Below are positions 53,460 through 64,000 of a stretch of DNA of 64,000 bases, piece by piece. Under the pieces are notes generated by a model. The model was given only the letters and a program-made list of their open reading frames with translations, did not search any database and was not told where the DNA came from. The position numbers and the translations under genes are program-made. The stretch covers positions 14,655,501-14,719,500 of the forward strand of contig NC_066277.1 of NCBI RefSeq assembly GCF_905404315.1, read 5' to 3'. Origin of the DNA: Leptidea sinapis (Eukaryota > Arthropoda > Insecta > Lepidoptera > Pieridae). Positions within the stretch are counted from its first letter, which is position 1. Every line of letters starts with the position of its first letter.

Positions 53460-53985
53460 TATATATTCTTGATGATGTAATGTTTGTTCATAGGCACATA
53501 AGTGAATTTGCTAGAAACTGTCATAACCGTAATGTTAACACCAGGAACAGACATAAACTTATAATGCCTACTACCCGGGTTTGTCGAGTAAGTAAGTCTT
53601 TTGTGGGGCGATGTATATGCTATTACAACAAGATCCCAGAAAATGTTCAAAACAAAAGTATTACGATATTCAAAAGAATTGTTAAAAAACGTTTGTGTGG
53701 TAAAGGTTACTATAACATAAATGACTTACTTAATCATACCACAGATTGGGAATGGAGCGACCGCCCTCAGGCAATTAAATAATTAGTTTGATTGTACAAT
53801 ATTACTTTGTAAACATAATTTTTTTAAGAAAAGAAATCCCGCTCAGTTTGTTGCGCCCATTCTTTTCAGGTCTGAGGCATTCGTTTTGGAATGGGGTTGT
53901 AGTTTTTGAATTTTAATAAGTGACGTCACGTCCTATTTTGAATAAAAAAAATTAATTTGAATTGGAAAATAACATTCAAGTTCTA
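53460..53985 (+). pseudogene. LINE family H polymerase C-terminus and 3' end
   Basis: 100 open codons (53480-53782) read HNRNVNTRNRHKLIMPTTRV, KSFVGRCICYYNKIPENVQN and F.RIVKKRL, the usual last segment of Jockey/CR1-type polymerases. It is followed by GGTCTGAGGC, ATTTTAATAAGTGACGTCAC and a TTGAATT-type tail. 5' truncated. Confidence 0.82.
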
Positions 53986-54352
53986 GTAATGTTTGCGACA
54001 TCGCCGAGGGTAGCTCGTCCCATTATCTCAAGTAATTTATGCGTCGCGGACGATGACTGGTCAATGCGTCAACTCGTTAACGGGTGCTGCATGTGGTCAC
54101 TAGCGGTCTTGCCTTCCAGAACCCATTAAATGTTATATTAAGTAAACTAAAACTATTTTTTCAAACCTGTTATAGTTTGATAGTTTTTTCTGTAAGACAA
54201 AAGACATTCGGTAATCACGACAATTATTGGATACTTAAAACAACAAAATATACATAAAACGGAAACGAAAAAGTACTGTTTAATCTGTGTAAGGCGTTGA
54301 AGCAGTGATCAGTCATCGTCCCGGTCGCACATATTATTTGGAACGAACATTC
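53986..54352. other. Gene-free stretch
   Basis: Nothing recognised. Confidence 0.3.
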
Positions 54353-54355
54353 ACC

Positions 54356-54670
54356 AGTCGGAGGCTCCTTTCCACAGGAAGCCGGCTAGATTATGGGTAC
54401 CACAACGGCGCCTATTTCTGCCGTGAAGCAGTAATGTGTAAGCATTACTGTGTTTCGATCTAAAGGGCGCCGTAGCTAGTGAAATTACTAGGCAAATGAG
54501 ACTTAACATCTTATGTCTCAAGGTGACGAGCGCAATTGTGGTACCGCTCAGAATTTTTGGGCTTTTCAAGAATCCTGAGCGGCACTGCATTGTAATGGGC
54601 AGGGCGTATCAATGACCATCAGTTGAACGTCCTGCTCATCTCGTCCCGTATTTCATATACATAAAAAAAA
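54356..54670 (+). repeat. Family A repeat, full length
   Basis: CAGTCGGAGGCTCCTTTCCA to the ATACATAAAAAAAA end. Confidence 0.9.
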
Positions 54671-54789
54671 CGAACCGACACACGGCGCTGCGGCGAGCAA
54701 TACTGTGTTTCTGATAAATATTAATGATTGTTTCTACATGGATGTTTTTAACTGACGTCTCCTGTGTTGTTTATGGCCCTCATTATTAA

Positions 54790-54965
54790 GACCATATGGC
54801 CCAGTGGTTAATGACACTGCCTACTGAGCTCGATGTACCGGGTTCGAATCCCAGTAAGTAAAAAATATATTATGAATATGGATGCATGATTCCGAGTCAT
54901 TTATAATACCTTTATTTATTTACAGTTTGTATGTATTCTATACTCAATAACTATTATATTTTTAT
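54790..54965 (+). mobile_element. tRNA-derived SINE
   Basis: A box TGGCCCAGTGG (54798-54808) and B box GGTTCGAATCC (54841-54851) are both perfect, followed by an AT-rich body. Related to the SINE at 35217 but with a shorter tail. Acceptor strands do not pair well, so it is not a tRNA gene. Confidence 0.75.
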
Positions 54966-54971
54966 TAATTA

Positions 54972-55263
54972 ACTAGCTGACCCAGCAAACGTTATATTGC
55001 CGATATTAAAATCACGATATAAAAGTAACTGTTGATCGTAGATGGGTGAAAATTTAAAGTTGTATGTATTTTTTAATGCTGACCCATAATCAAATAAACT
55101 TAAAAAATAAAATTCAAAAAAATTCGTGTGGACCACCCTTACCATTTAGGGGGATGTTGTCCGATTCTCAGACCTACCCATTATGCACTCAAAATTTCAT
55201 GAGAATCGGTCAAGTCGTATCGGAGGAGTTCAATGTTTAACACGAGAATTGTATATATTAGAT
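54972..55263 (+). repeat. Family B repeat, short form
   Basis: Complete, with a small deletion near TTAGGGGGATGTTGTCC. Confidence 0.87.
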
Positions 55264-55334
55264 ATATTTTAACGTGAGGCATTGAGTGCTTATTTGGCGT
55301 TTGAATACTTTTGTTGCATCACAGTTGAATATTC

Positions 55335-55515
55335 TCTTACAATAAGATCTCAGATATATTACAAAATTCATAAGAACTGTAAAAAAAAACGTTTGTGTGC
55401 TAAAGGTTACTATAACATAAATGACTTTCTTATATTATAGTAACTTAATGATACCACTGATTGGGAATTGAGCAACCCCCCCCAGGCTATTAAATGTATG
55501 TATGTATGTAATAAT
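55335..55515 (+). pseudogene. LINE family H fragment
   Basis: AAACGTTTGTGTGCTAAAGG and TACTATAACATAAATGACTT repeat the coding end of 53690-53780, with a frameshifting insertion at 55430-55445. Ends in a (TATG)n run. Confidence 0.65.
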
Positions 55516-55649
55516 ATATTTATTCATAAAAGTTACAATTTTTTTTGCGTGCGCTGCAAAAACTATTGACAATAGAACAAAATGATGTACAGGCTATAAT
55601 ATAGGCAATATTTTATTATTTATAAAACTATCGCGTGAATTATACTTTA

Positions 55650-55905
55650 TATGGCAAAACAACGTTTGCCGGGTCAGCTAGTCTAATATATAAAATTCTC
55701 GTGTCATTGTGTTAAACATTGAACTCCTCCGAAACTTCTGAACCGATTGTCATGAAATTTTGAGTGCATATTGGGTAGGTCTGAGAATCGGACAACATCT
55801 ATTTTTCATCCCCCTAAATGTTAATTTTAAATTTGATTTGATTATGAGTCAGCATTAAAAAATACCTACAACTTCAAATTTTCACCCATCTACAAGCTAT
55901 CTATA
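55650..55905 (-). repeat. Two CTAG-ended repeats abutting: tail of one, short family B copy
   Basis: ACGTTTGCCGGGTCAGCTAG (55662-55681) ends one element. TAATATATAAAATTCTCGTG starts the next two bases later. The family B copy lacks its CTAG end, stopping at ACCCATCTAC (about 55893). Confidence 0.75.
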
Positions 55906-56500
55906 ACACCCATCTTCTCAAGTCTGAGACATACCCTTTGGAATGGGTGGTAGTTTTTGATTTTCAATAAGTTATTTTATTTCCTGTGTTTAATAAAAAT
56001 ATTTGAATTGAATTAATTGACATAAATGAATAAAGTAATTATGTTTTGATTGTCACACACATCATTTATATTAGGGCTGTTATTGTGGGTAGATATTTTT
56101 TGTGAAAATGAGATAAAGACAAAAAAATTGCAATTTACAAATTATTTACTACAAGACGCTCGCCCCGACTTCGGGATGTATTCTTATACGAAAAAAAACA
56201 AAAAACTTAATCTGCTAGTTCTTAAATAAAAAGAACAGTGTTGTTCTTACTATTTTCCACGCAATTTTATTTTTTTAATTTAAACCTTCCGTGTACCTTA
56301 AGGAACTTCCAAAAAAGTTTACCAAAATGGTCGAGCCGTTCTCGAGTTTTGCTCTTAGCAATATCCACTTTTATTGGGAGATGATATTAAATATTTATAT
56401 AAGAGCTTAATAACTAACAGAATCAATCAAATTTAGGCTTTATACGAATGTATCAGAAAACTTATTTTAAGGACCCTATCTACGCGTTGGGGGATTAAAC
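55906..56500. other. Gene-free stretch with a LINE family H tail
   Basis: A family H tail lies at 55915-56015 (AGTCTGAGACATACCCTTTG, ATTTGAATTGAATT). The block at 56435-56515 matches 18065-18140. Confidence 0.45.
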
Positions 56501-56504
56501 CTTA

Positions 56505-56715
56505 ATTCTATATGCCTTGATAGAATGTGAGAGCTGTGAAAACGTCGAAACAAGTTGAGATTGACTGTTAACCTCTATTTTGAGCGATGCACGAACAAAG
56601 TGACATACAAATCGCGAGTATAAGACGTAACCTGTCACGCACACTAAAGTAATAAACCTGGCCTGTTTTCATCGGCTGTCTAGCAGCAAGCTCTATCTAG
56701 ACTTATAATTTAAGA
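56505..56715 (-). mobile_element. MITE-like family I
   Basis: GTGAGAGCTGTGAAAACGTC to AAGCTCTATCTAGACTTATA; a near-complete copy. Confidence 0.72.
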
Positions 56716-56849
56716 ATCCAACTTTATTAAGCTTATAAAATAATACAATATTAAGTTCTAAGGAGAAGGAAGACAAGAAAAATTTCTTAACGTTTAAAAT
56801 ATTTTTACATACAATTGTAATCAAAGTCAAAGTCAAATTAACTTTAATC

Positions 56850-57170
56850 AATTACGCTTAAACTAAGCGCTTTTGAATCGTCACTACACGTCACACTTTT
56901 GTTTCGCGAAACATTTAATTGATACAGGTCACTCACTCGGAAACAATAATAATTTTAATATTTTACATACATGTGAAAAAGGATTTCGCTTAAATGTGTT
57001 GGAGCAATTAGAAATAATAAAACACAAAAATAACATGTTTACATTGTTGAATGAACAAACAAATTTAGTCCCATCACCTTTGTTACGTGTCTCTTCCGGT
57101 GGTAATACGTCACAACAGCCGACCCATCACAGCGCGTCATTTCATGGGACGAGGTTATAAAAGAGCGGCT
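56850..57170 (+). pseudogene. Penelope-like element, GIY-YIG-end fragment
   Basis: The frame from 56873 to 57160 reads FCFAKHLIDTGHSLGN, NFNILHTCEKGFRLNVLEQL and EIIKHKN, then LLNEQTNLV. This is the C-terminal end of the GIY-YIG endonuclease domain of Penelope-like polymerases (F..HL...GH, then a L..LE..EI pattern). The reverse transcriptase is absent, so only a 3' piece is here. Confidence 0.72.
57156..57163 (+). promoter_or_regulatory. TATA box in the Penelope-like terminal repeat
   Basis: TATAAAAG, followed by AGCGGCTTCCGGCTCAT. The same box and context are kept in the copy at 44777-44784, which argues that it is part of the element's own promoter. Confidence 0.5.
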
Positions 57171-57467
57171 TCCGGCTCATTTGATTCTCCTTCCCACAAG
57201 CACACAGCCGGTCTGAGGTTCGAGTCTCCTTAGGAGACGCCCCGCGACTGTTGTTGCGTAGTCTTTGCGGCCTCCACGGCCCACGTCCTTTCGCTGTGAA
57301 AGCCAGGGCTGCTAACAGCACAGAAGAGGTGTTAGTCGGAATGGGGTGTCCGTTTAGGCGGACACTCGAGTCCGACATATTACGCCCCGTTCCGGGGCGT
57401 AAATACGTAACAGTATTTCCACCTCTCAAAAAAAAAAAATCATTGTCTCGTGCCAGATTTTGGCGAG

Positions 57468-57523
57468 ACAATACGTCCTGAGGATGCCTCGAGTAGAGGC
57501 GAAACACGTGTCGAATTGTTTTT
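57468..57523 (+). ncRNA. Hammerhead ribozyme-like core
   Basis: CTGAGGA (57478-57484) fits the CUGANGA box. Stem II is GCCTC/GAGGC with a GAGTA loop. GAAAC follows at 57501-57505. ACACGTGTC provides a very short stem III and a GUC cleavage triplet ending at 57512. Stem I can form between GTC/GAA flanks and CAAT/ATTG with a small internal loop. Penelope-like elements are known to carry such ribozymes. One extra U (57485) between the CUGANGA box and stem II departs from the consensus and could weaken activity. Confidence 0.55.
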
Positions 57524-57594
57524 TAAAAACAAATATTGGCGGAATTAACACTTAAGAAAACTTAAATCATTTGTATGATTACTGAATTTACCAA

Positions 57595-58020
57595 ATGGTC
57601 GTGAAAAGTTGAGCTCGTGAGAAGAACACATAAGAAACTCAACGGACACTCTTTTCAATCAAATAGAGTATTTTGCAATAGTTGTAATATACACATCAAA
57701 TTAGTTTGTAAGGTGCTGCATCCAATATACTTATGAGTCGTGTTTAAATAATATAAAATATTTAAAAAAAAGTAATAAATAATCAACTGTAGTTAAATAT
57801 AAATTATCGTATATTGGATGCATCAACATTTAATGCTGTTTTTTATGGAAAAAGGAGGAAAAACGAGCGTACGTTCACCTGGTATTATGTGATCACCACC
57901 ACATTCTCTTGCAATCACAGAGGAATCACAGGAGCGTTGACGGCCTTTTGTTCACTGCTTGTATAAGGATGCTTCGTGAACATGACGGTCGTGATTACTA
58001 TCATAATTAGTAATTGCATC
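57595..58020 (+). repeat. Family G repeat with nested inverted family E tail
   Basis: AGTTTGTAAGGTGCTGCATC at 57704 and TTGTATAAGGATGCTTCGTG at 57960 are both found at 47376 and 47515. Between them, 57848-57948 is an inverted family E 3' end (AAAAACGAGCGTACGTTCAC). Confidence 0.65.
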
Positions 58021-58029
58021 CAACAAATT

Positions 58030-58393
58030 CTGTTCTGAAATTCAACAGTTCTGTATATAATAAATAAAATAATGTTTATTATGAATTAGTCAATAATATA
58101 TCATAACATAAAAATAATTTCGCATATTTTATGCATATTTCAAACCGTGCGTCAATAAATTCTCTCCTAGAAAATATGTCCATACAAAACAAATATTAGA
58201 CGACGGGGGACACGTAAAAGGAAAAACAAAATTGTTGTTTTTATTTAATTCCGAACACTTTCATATTTATTCACCTTTTAAACCTTCCCTGGACTTCCGC
58301 AAATAATTCAAGACCAAAACTAGCCAAATCGGTCCAGCCGTTCTCGAGTTTTAGCGGGACTAACGAACAGCAATTCATTTTTATACATATAGA
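58030..58393 (+). repeat. Family C repeat, CTAG end missing
   Basis: CAGTTCTGTATATAATAAAT to AACGAACAGCAATTCATTTT; similar to 27354-27716. Confidence 0.8.
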
Positions 58394-59395
58394 TAATAAT
58401 ATATCAGTGAGGAGAAAGAAAGTTGCGTATAACTCTTTGAACCACGTACTTAGTGATAACACTATCGTAAGTACACACCTACATTCAAAATGCACACAAT
58501 TATTATTTAAATGTTACGAAATTCTCAGAATTGCAATAGATTATATAATACAATGTATTTTTAAAAGTATACCGTTATTATATCTATAGACCAGTGCTGA
58601 AGCCTTTGAAAATGATAGAAAGTGAAAAAATAGTAGGATGAAACCCATTGGAAACGGAAGAGAATATAACAAAAATGAAAGGAAAAATAAATTCCGGGCG
58701 ATCTGAGGTCGGGAAGTGGAAAATGGGGGGGTGTTTTTAGGTAAAAAACGGTTTATCTCGATTTCCGGCAAAACTGCAAGTCCTATGGAAGAAAGTGAAA
58801 TGGCAAAGTTGTAGGTAATAAAATGATCTAAGTACAACTTTTGTTTTTACAATTTTTTGACATAACCTCAAAATTATGTGAAAGCAAGATTTTGGATTTG
58901 ATTTTTATCTTTTTCAATACTAATTTTTTTTACGATATTTGGTGAAAATTTACCTTTTTATGTCATACAATACACTGTAATTTATAAGAATTGAAATATT
59001 TATTTTTTCACCTTATTTTGACTCAAATATCGAAAAAGAACCCTTATTTTCAATCGAAAAATGACCCGTCAAAATATCAGCTTTTTTCAAAAAATTGGTC
59101 GTTTTTCTATTTGTCATAATCTCTACTTTGCGATACTGTAAAAAAAATATAAATTACAATCAAATAAATGACATTGATTTCAATTGTAAATGTTCGGAAA
59201 ATTTAAGCTCATCAAAAGGCGTTTCATAGAGAATTCATACTGTCTTGTTTTTATTTATTGGAGTTTCAAGAATAAATAAAAAAGGATTGATATCCCAAAT
59301 CAATTTATTTTCAACATACATAAACACAAACAATTATTATAATTATAATATCATAGTAAAAATATTATATTAATTCAAACAAAGCAAATCTTATA
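58394..59395. other. Unclassified repeat-like, gene-free stretch
   Basis: GTTTATCTCGATTTCCGGCA and CAAGTCCTATGGAAGAAAGT look like conserved repeat sequence, and the retroelement fragment at 59400 follows at once, so this may be that element's flank. No open gene. Confidence 0.4.
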
Positions 59396-59399
59396 GCTA

Positions 59400-59725
59400 T
59401 ACTATTTACAATACTATGAATGTACCTAACATTAAATTAAAACTATCAGGGGAAGTGTACCAAGAATTCTGGCATCATTTCCACGTTTGATAGTTAGGCT
59501 AGGATAGATCGTTGATTTCCAGTATTCGTATTGAGGCGCGTAGATAGTACATACTTTGTACAATCTCCGCACCGCTGGGCCACACGGGCCAATACTGTCT
59601 CCGGTAGTCGAAGCAGCAGCTCCAGCAACAACTGATGTAACATTGACACGAGAAGGAGCCAAAGTGTGGACGCAAGTCGCGTCCCACACGTGCGTTCTTC
59701 GCCGTTCCCAAGCCACCAGAACCAA
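59400..59725 (-). pseudogene. Retroelement-type ORF fragment, second copy
   Basis: Minus strand: THVWDATCVHTLAPSRVNVT, then GAAAS, IGPCGPAVRRLYK, Y..WKSTIYPSLTIKRGN and A.ILGTLP. This is the same C-terminal segment as 8046-8460 but keeps the WDATC...TLAPS start. Internally shortened relative to the 8-kb copy. Confidence 0.6.
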
Positions 59726-60130
59726 GACAAGTCATTCGAATTTTTGGATCTACGTGCTATTGGACTTAGCCACTGCTTGTTCTAGAGATTTCTTAAGCGA
59801 CTCGATGTTTGCGTGAGGTTACGAACGCGACATGTCTTCTAAAATTTTAATATAATAGTTTGTATATATAATTTGTCACCCAAGGGATTACTTCTGTGCT
59901 AGACAAGGGCAGATCTTCAACTCAGCTCCAGTCAAGATTGGGTAGTTCGTTTCTACTCACCTTGACCATAGTCTTGCTGGAAAGTCTAAGGTACATCAAC
60001 ATGATCTAAATACAGTCTTTTGATACACTTAGGCTGAGGTCTTGATCACCCTCGACTATTTGTCAGACACCTTACAAACCATGACTGACACAGGATGATG
60101 AACACGTTTCACTTTCCCTACAGCTTCTTT
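59726..60130. other. Gene-free stretch
   Basis: Nothing recognised. Confidence 0.3.
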
Positions 60131-60134
60131 TGGC

Positions 60135-60235
60135 TTGTTGTCATTTCAGTCGAAAGACGTCCACTGCTGGACAAAAGCCACCCCCAAAAATCTCCACGAT
60201 GATCGATCCTGCGCTCTTTCAGCCAACCTGTTACT
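60135..60235 (-). pseudogene. RTE-like polymerase C-terminus, short fragment
   Basis: Minus strand reads W.FLGVAFVQQWTSF, the same end as at 46660-46805. Confidence 0.6.
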
Positions 60236-60745
60236 GTACTGCTCACACCTTCGGGCGGGCGCTCTCCAGTCACCAGTACCAGTTTCTTTCATTTGACCGC
60301 ATGCAACGAAGAGCGGCTCGAATCATCGACGATTAAGTCATCTCCAATCGGCTTGATTTTTTGCTTTGTAGAGATGTGGGTTCTCTCTGTATCTTCTACC
60401 GCATTAATCACAGGGAGTGCTCAGAGGAGTTTTTCATGTTGACACTAGCAGCCATTTTGACGTTATACCGTTCTACCACCACCCGCATCTCATTGACGTC
60501 TGGCATTCCACAACCGCGCGGTTTACAAGAAGTTTCTTGCGTCGTACTTTGTGAAATCAATTACCGGCTGCTGTTTTCCGAATTGATACGACTTAGGGAC
60601 TTTCAAAAAAAGAGCATACTCCCACTTTAAAGGCCGGCTACGCATTTCTTGACACCTGTTGTTGCGGATGTCCATAGACAGCTGCCTCAACATTCCCCGT
60701 CACGTGAGCCTCTTGCCCATTTCCCTCCTCTTGCATATAAAAAAA
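60236..60745 (+). pseudogene. LINE family E 3' fragment
   Basis: YQFLSFDRMQRRAARIIDD, LCRDVGSLCIFYRINHRECS and the shared 3' end; the subfamily matches the inverted copy at 46806-47100. Confidence 0.8.
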
Positions 60746-61015
60746 ACATATGGCGTGCTTTTATGAAAATCAGAACAACAACAATTTTGATGGATTTGGG
60801 TCATATCCTGCATATCGACGATAAGCTTCAGTTCTTCTTAAATGATACGCCACTGAGTCTGAGCGGGAATTTTCTGGCGGTGAATTTGAACAAAATATAT
60901 AATATTAAATGGAATTTTCGTTTCTGGCGATAAATATCTAAGTTATCGGCCAGCCTGGGACTAGATTATGATTATTTTAAAGCAATAGCAATGAAAGTAA
61001 GTTATTGTATATTTT
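60746..61015. other. Gene-free stretch
   Basis: Nothing recognised. Confidence 0.3.
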
Positions 61016-61017
61016 AT

Positions 61018-61200
61018 TAAAAAGAGCGCAAAAAAAGAATACTGGGACAGTTTCTTGCACCGCTTCTTCTCTCTCCGAGCGCCATTTGTTTCCGAAGCGA
61101 TAGTAGTATCTAGTATATTAGAAATGACATCAAAAAGAATACTAAAGGAATAAATTTTGAGAAAATAAGTGCTTTTTATGCCTTTTAATTTTTTTTGTTT
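61018..61200 (+). repeat. Family F repeat, near full length
   Basis: AAAAGAGCGCAAAAAAAGAA, CCGCTTCTTCTCTCTCCGAG, GAAGCGATAGTAGTATCTAG and the AATAAGTGCTTTTTATGCC end. Confidence 0.8.
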
Positions 61201-61265
61201 GTTTCGTAGAAAGTAAAACAAACATATAAAGATTTAATGGACCACGCGTCATTCGGACGGTTGGC

Positions 61266-61581
61266 TTACGGCCGTTTCAAATATTCAGTTTATCTCTTAC
61301 TTGAGAAAAAAATCATAACTATCATTGACTTTTCTGTCCCAATAAACTTATCGACGGTAACTCACCTTATCCGTACACGCTGTCTGTCAATGGGACGACG
61401 TATAGCTTACCAGCGATAGAAGTTTGTATGGAAATTGCAATTCACGCGTCCCAATATGTGGCGATAAGAATAACTTATCGGGTATATTGGGAGAGCTTCA
61501 GATTATAGACAGCTAATTACTAACAGTAGAAGGTAGTAATTTATCTCAATTTGTAGATAGTATATTGGGAACGGCCGTTAG
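61266..61581 (+). mobile_element. MITE family P, both ends visible
   Basis: Left ACGGCCGTTTCAAATATTC and right ATATTGGGAACGGCCGTTAG are inverted repeats. Interior as at 33929-34249. No target duplication clear enough to claim. Confidence 0.78.
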
Positions 61582-61814
61582 TTGGTGAGACCATTTGTTT
61601 GACCGTGAAAGTGAAACCAACAAATTATATTAATAGTCAAGTATATTTTCAAGGAAAGCCAGATTTCCCGCCGCGGTAGGAACGCGGGTGAACGATCTCT
61701 GCTTGTCATGACGGCGCGCGCGCATGCCGTTATTAATGTGAAAAGGGCTTTGTTACGTTCGAAATAGTTTGTTCCGTGTTTATACAAATTTGATTTTAAT
61801 GAAATATAACACAC
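61582..61814. other. Gene-free stretch
   Basis: Nothing recognised. Confidence 0.3.
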
Positions 61815-62150
61815 TAACTGCTGAACCAACAGACGTTTTACTGTACATGATAAATACAATACTGTTTTTTTATGTATTGGTCAAAAATATTTCATAACAG
61901 CTAGAATTATTTCATAAAATAAGCTTCCTGTTGTTATAGTGAAATTGTTTCACAGCAGAACTGTCAAACCGTGCGTCAATAAATTGAAAATATGATGTCC
62001 ATGCAAAACAAATATTGGAAATAAAAAATAATTATGGGTCCCAAACAGAAATAGAAAGTATCCTATCTCTCAAGTTTCACTAAACTGCACACCATGAAGT
62101 AATCCTCATTAAATTCCTGGATGGACGCTGGATTTATATATTATATTAAG
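61815..62150 (+). repeat. Family C repeat
   Basis: CTAACTGCTGAACCAACAGA is a diverged start; GTTTCACAGCAGAACTGTCA and the GGATTTATATATTATAT end are kept. Confidence 0.8.
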
Positions 62151-63340
62151 ATATTTTTAATTTAAAATTTAGTGAATTCTGTGGATTATAATATAATGAT
62201 GATTATAAAATGTAAATTGGATTTTCAGCGCCATAAAACCTATTTGTTATTACAAAAAAAAACTGTATCACCCGTCTAAATTCATAAAAATCATCAAAAT
62301 CTTTACTCTCATATAATTTGCAGTTGGGTACTAACTTAACATTGTAGGGATAATTCTGTGTTATAGTTCGGTATATCGCCCTAAGAACGATGACATTAGG
62401 CTCACTTTACGAGCAAGCATGTTGAAATTTTTTTTTATATTACCTTATTTGATTTTCCTGCTATTAGAACCGATTTTCCACAAACCAATTTGGAGGAATT
62501 ACTTTTAATGTTAAACAAAAACTAACCTTTATTATTTTTTCAAAGAGAAAATTTTAATTATGAAGCCGATTTTCTTAGAATTGCATAAAAAACAAATTTA
62601 AAACCTATCCAAATTTGCAAAAAAAAAGTAATTATTTGAAGTTATTATTTAACAAACCGTTAATTATTTCTTTATTTAAACATAACCTCTAAAAGTTTAA
62701 GCATAAATCTTAAATCTATATACCTACTATTCTTTTAATCAATAATATTGTACTTCATAGAAATTCAAAACTTCTAACTAAATTTATTCGTTATATAATA
62801 GTTAACAGCACACTAATAAAGGGATAGCCCTCCACGTGTCTCGCCTATCTTTGTGACCCACTTACACACACAGCCAAATTTATATTTGTTTGTGCGCGTG
62901 GGCAGGCCTTTGATATGCATCTCTATGCATTCACTGTACACAAACTTCGCTTGTTTGTGTAAAGTTTTCGTATGTGTTGACTTCAAAGTAACCTTTACGC
63001 GTGTGTATGTAAAATTTGGAGTAATGGTTGTCTATGTGTGCGTGGAATTTTTAAAGGGATTGTTTGAGTGTGTGCATTACTTATTATTAGTATTGTTTGT
63101 GTGGGTGAGCATTTGGTAGATTTCCTTGTGTTGGGCAGTTTATTATTGTTATGCATGACAGTTCTATTTTCCTGTATCATTTTCTAGTAGTTTTGTATAC
63201 TATTGTGATTTTATACAAGACTAGTGCGCGACCGCAAGCTTACGCGCGTAAATTCTATCTTATGTTATATTTAAAAAGAATCATGATTTAAATTTTAAAC
63301 TAAATGATCTTAAGTTATATCTTATAAGTATATATCTAAA
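62151..63340. other. Gene-free stretch
   Basis: AT-rich, with a GT-rich segment at 62850-63120 (GTGTGTGCATT, TTGTGTGGGTG) that produces spurious ORFs on both strands. Confidence 0.45.
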
Positions 63341-63342
63341 AC

Positions 63343-63662
63343 CTGATTCCTGCCGCCGAATTCCACCTTCGTACGACACGCCACAAATAAGAATAATATC
63401 ATTCCCACCATCTGGATTCCACCACAGTGCGGTTTTAAAGGTTTACTTTCTCCCACGTACAACCAAGCTGTAGAATGAGCTTCCTTGTGCGGTGTTTCCA
63501 AGACGATACGACATAGGTACCTTCAAATAAGCGGGTACACTTTTTTAAAGGGCCGGCAACGCTCTTGATTCCTCTGGTCTTGCAAGAGAGTGTGGGCGAC
63601 GGTGATCACTTAACACCAGGTGACCCGTACGCTCGATTGTCCTCCTTTTCCATATAAAAAGA
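63343..63662 (+). pseudogene. LINE family E 3' fragment
   Basis: CCTGATTCCTGCCGCCGAAT to GACCCGTACGCTCGATTG and an A-rich end. Confidence 0.8.
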
Positions 63663-64000
63663 AACTTATAATTAAAAATTTCTTATATTTAATACTTTTA
63701 TATCTAACGTATATCACAGCGTAGCCTTAATTTATTATTGTAAGTTAGCAATACTCCTACTATTGTACGTTTACTATTACTAAGGCTGTAAGTTTTTACA
63801 TCCGAATTACTTGGGTTCAAAAGCGTATTTTTCAAGATTGCCAAATGTATTAAAAAAGGATTGTGTGGTTTTATGAAACCACGGTAAAAGTGAAACTTTT
63901 TTTCACATTATAGACATTTAACTAAAAATTTTTGGAATAATATTCCATTAAGGGTATAAAAATCGCTTTATCAATCTTAATTTTATACTTGGAAAATTGG
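63663..64000. other. Gene-free stretch to the window end
   Basis: AT-rich; nothing recognised. Confidence 0.4.

Larger units (their letters stand above)
57130..57565 (+). repeat. Penelope-like terminal repeat
   Basis: Starts around TTTCATGGGACGAGG and ends in ATTGGCGGAATTAACACTTA. It contains a TATA box, a GC-rich stretch, the hairpin at 57442-57472 and the hammerhead-like core. Shared with 44490-44830 (-) and, in part, 38040-38220. The 121- and 76-codon ORFs across it are not genes. Confidence 0.65.

Noticed and set aside
57142..57507. 121-aa minus-strand ORF and 76-aa plus-strand ORF
   Set aside because: Both cross the Penelope-like terminal repeat in its GC-richer part and show no family features.
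58541..58837. 98-aa hydrophobic minus-strand ORF as a membrane protein
   Set aside because: Hydrophobicity comes from antisense of A-rich repeat-like sequence; no start context or homologous pattern.
62853..63180. ORFs in the GT-rich segment
   Set aside because: Low-complexity composition gives open frames on both strands; no motif is recognisable.

Overview
The window looks like nuclear DNA of an insect, most likely a butterfly or moth (Lepidoptera). It is AT-rich and crowded with interspersed repeats whose types I recognise from lepidopteran genomes: CR1/Jockey-like LINE tails, RTE-like and Penelope-like fragments, Tc1/mariner, Harbinger and hAT-like DNA elements, and tRNA-derived SINEs. 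The only host coding evidence I can support is two 3'-terminal exons on the + strand, at 13711-13844 (serine protease tail) and 15796-16153 (unknown acidic protein). The species assignment is inference; no marker gene is present.

The left end, positions 1-6571, is the standout. It is a compact module of eight uninterrupted + strand genes of a Polinton/Maverick (adintovirus-like) virus-like element. In order they are: packaging ATPase, small basic protein, a conserved unknown protein, an integrase with a C-terminal chromodomain, a presumed minor capsid protein, a small core-like protein, a presumed major capsid protein (F54H12.2-like family), and an adenain-type cysteine protease. Junctions between the first seven genes overlap or are spaced by a few bases. 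A 22-codon open tail ending at 71 suggests another gene, possibly the element's DNA polymerase B, just left of the window. The left end of the element is therefore not visible, and I found no terminal inverted repeat. Together the genes would supply DNA packaging, integration, capsid and capsid maturation; no break is visible in any of them.

From 6.6 to 18 kb the sequence is intron-like or intergenic, with nested DNA transposons. A 1,570-bp Tc1-like element with perfect TA duplications sits inside a mariner remnant (8.6-10.85 kb). A 615-bp Harbinger-type element with a TTA duplication (15.1-15.7 kb) carries a MADF-like fragment and ends about 50 bp before the acceptor of the second host exon.

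From 18 to 64 kb I see no host gene. The stretch is a mosaic of a 5'-truncated LINE (18.2-20.6 kb), many LINE 3' fragments, about ten copies of one repeat with a conserved stem-loop (called family A here), and several families that share an ACTAGCTGACCC-type end (families B, C and relatives). There are also MITEs and SINEs. Points of special note are an 11-unit, 72-bp minisatellite grown inside a LINE tail (25.5-26.3 kb), a 600-bp palindrome (31.8-32.4 kb), an hAT-like element with an 8-bp duplication (48.2-48.9 kb), and a Penelope-like fragment whose terminal repeat holds a hammerhead-ribozyme-like core (57.5 kb). Family letters are my own labels, assigned by comparing copies within the window.
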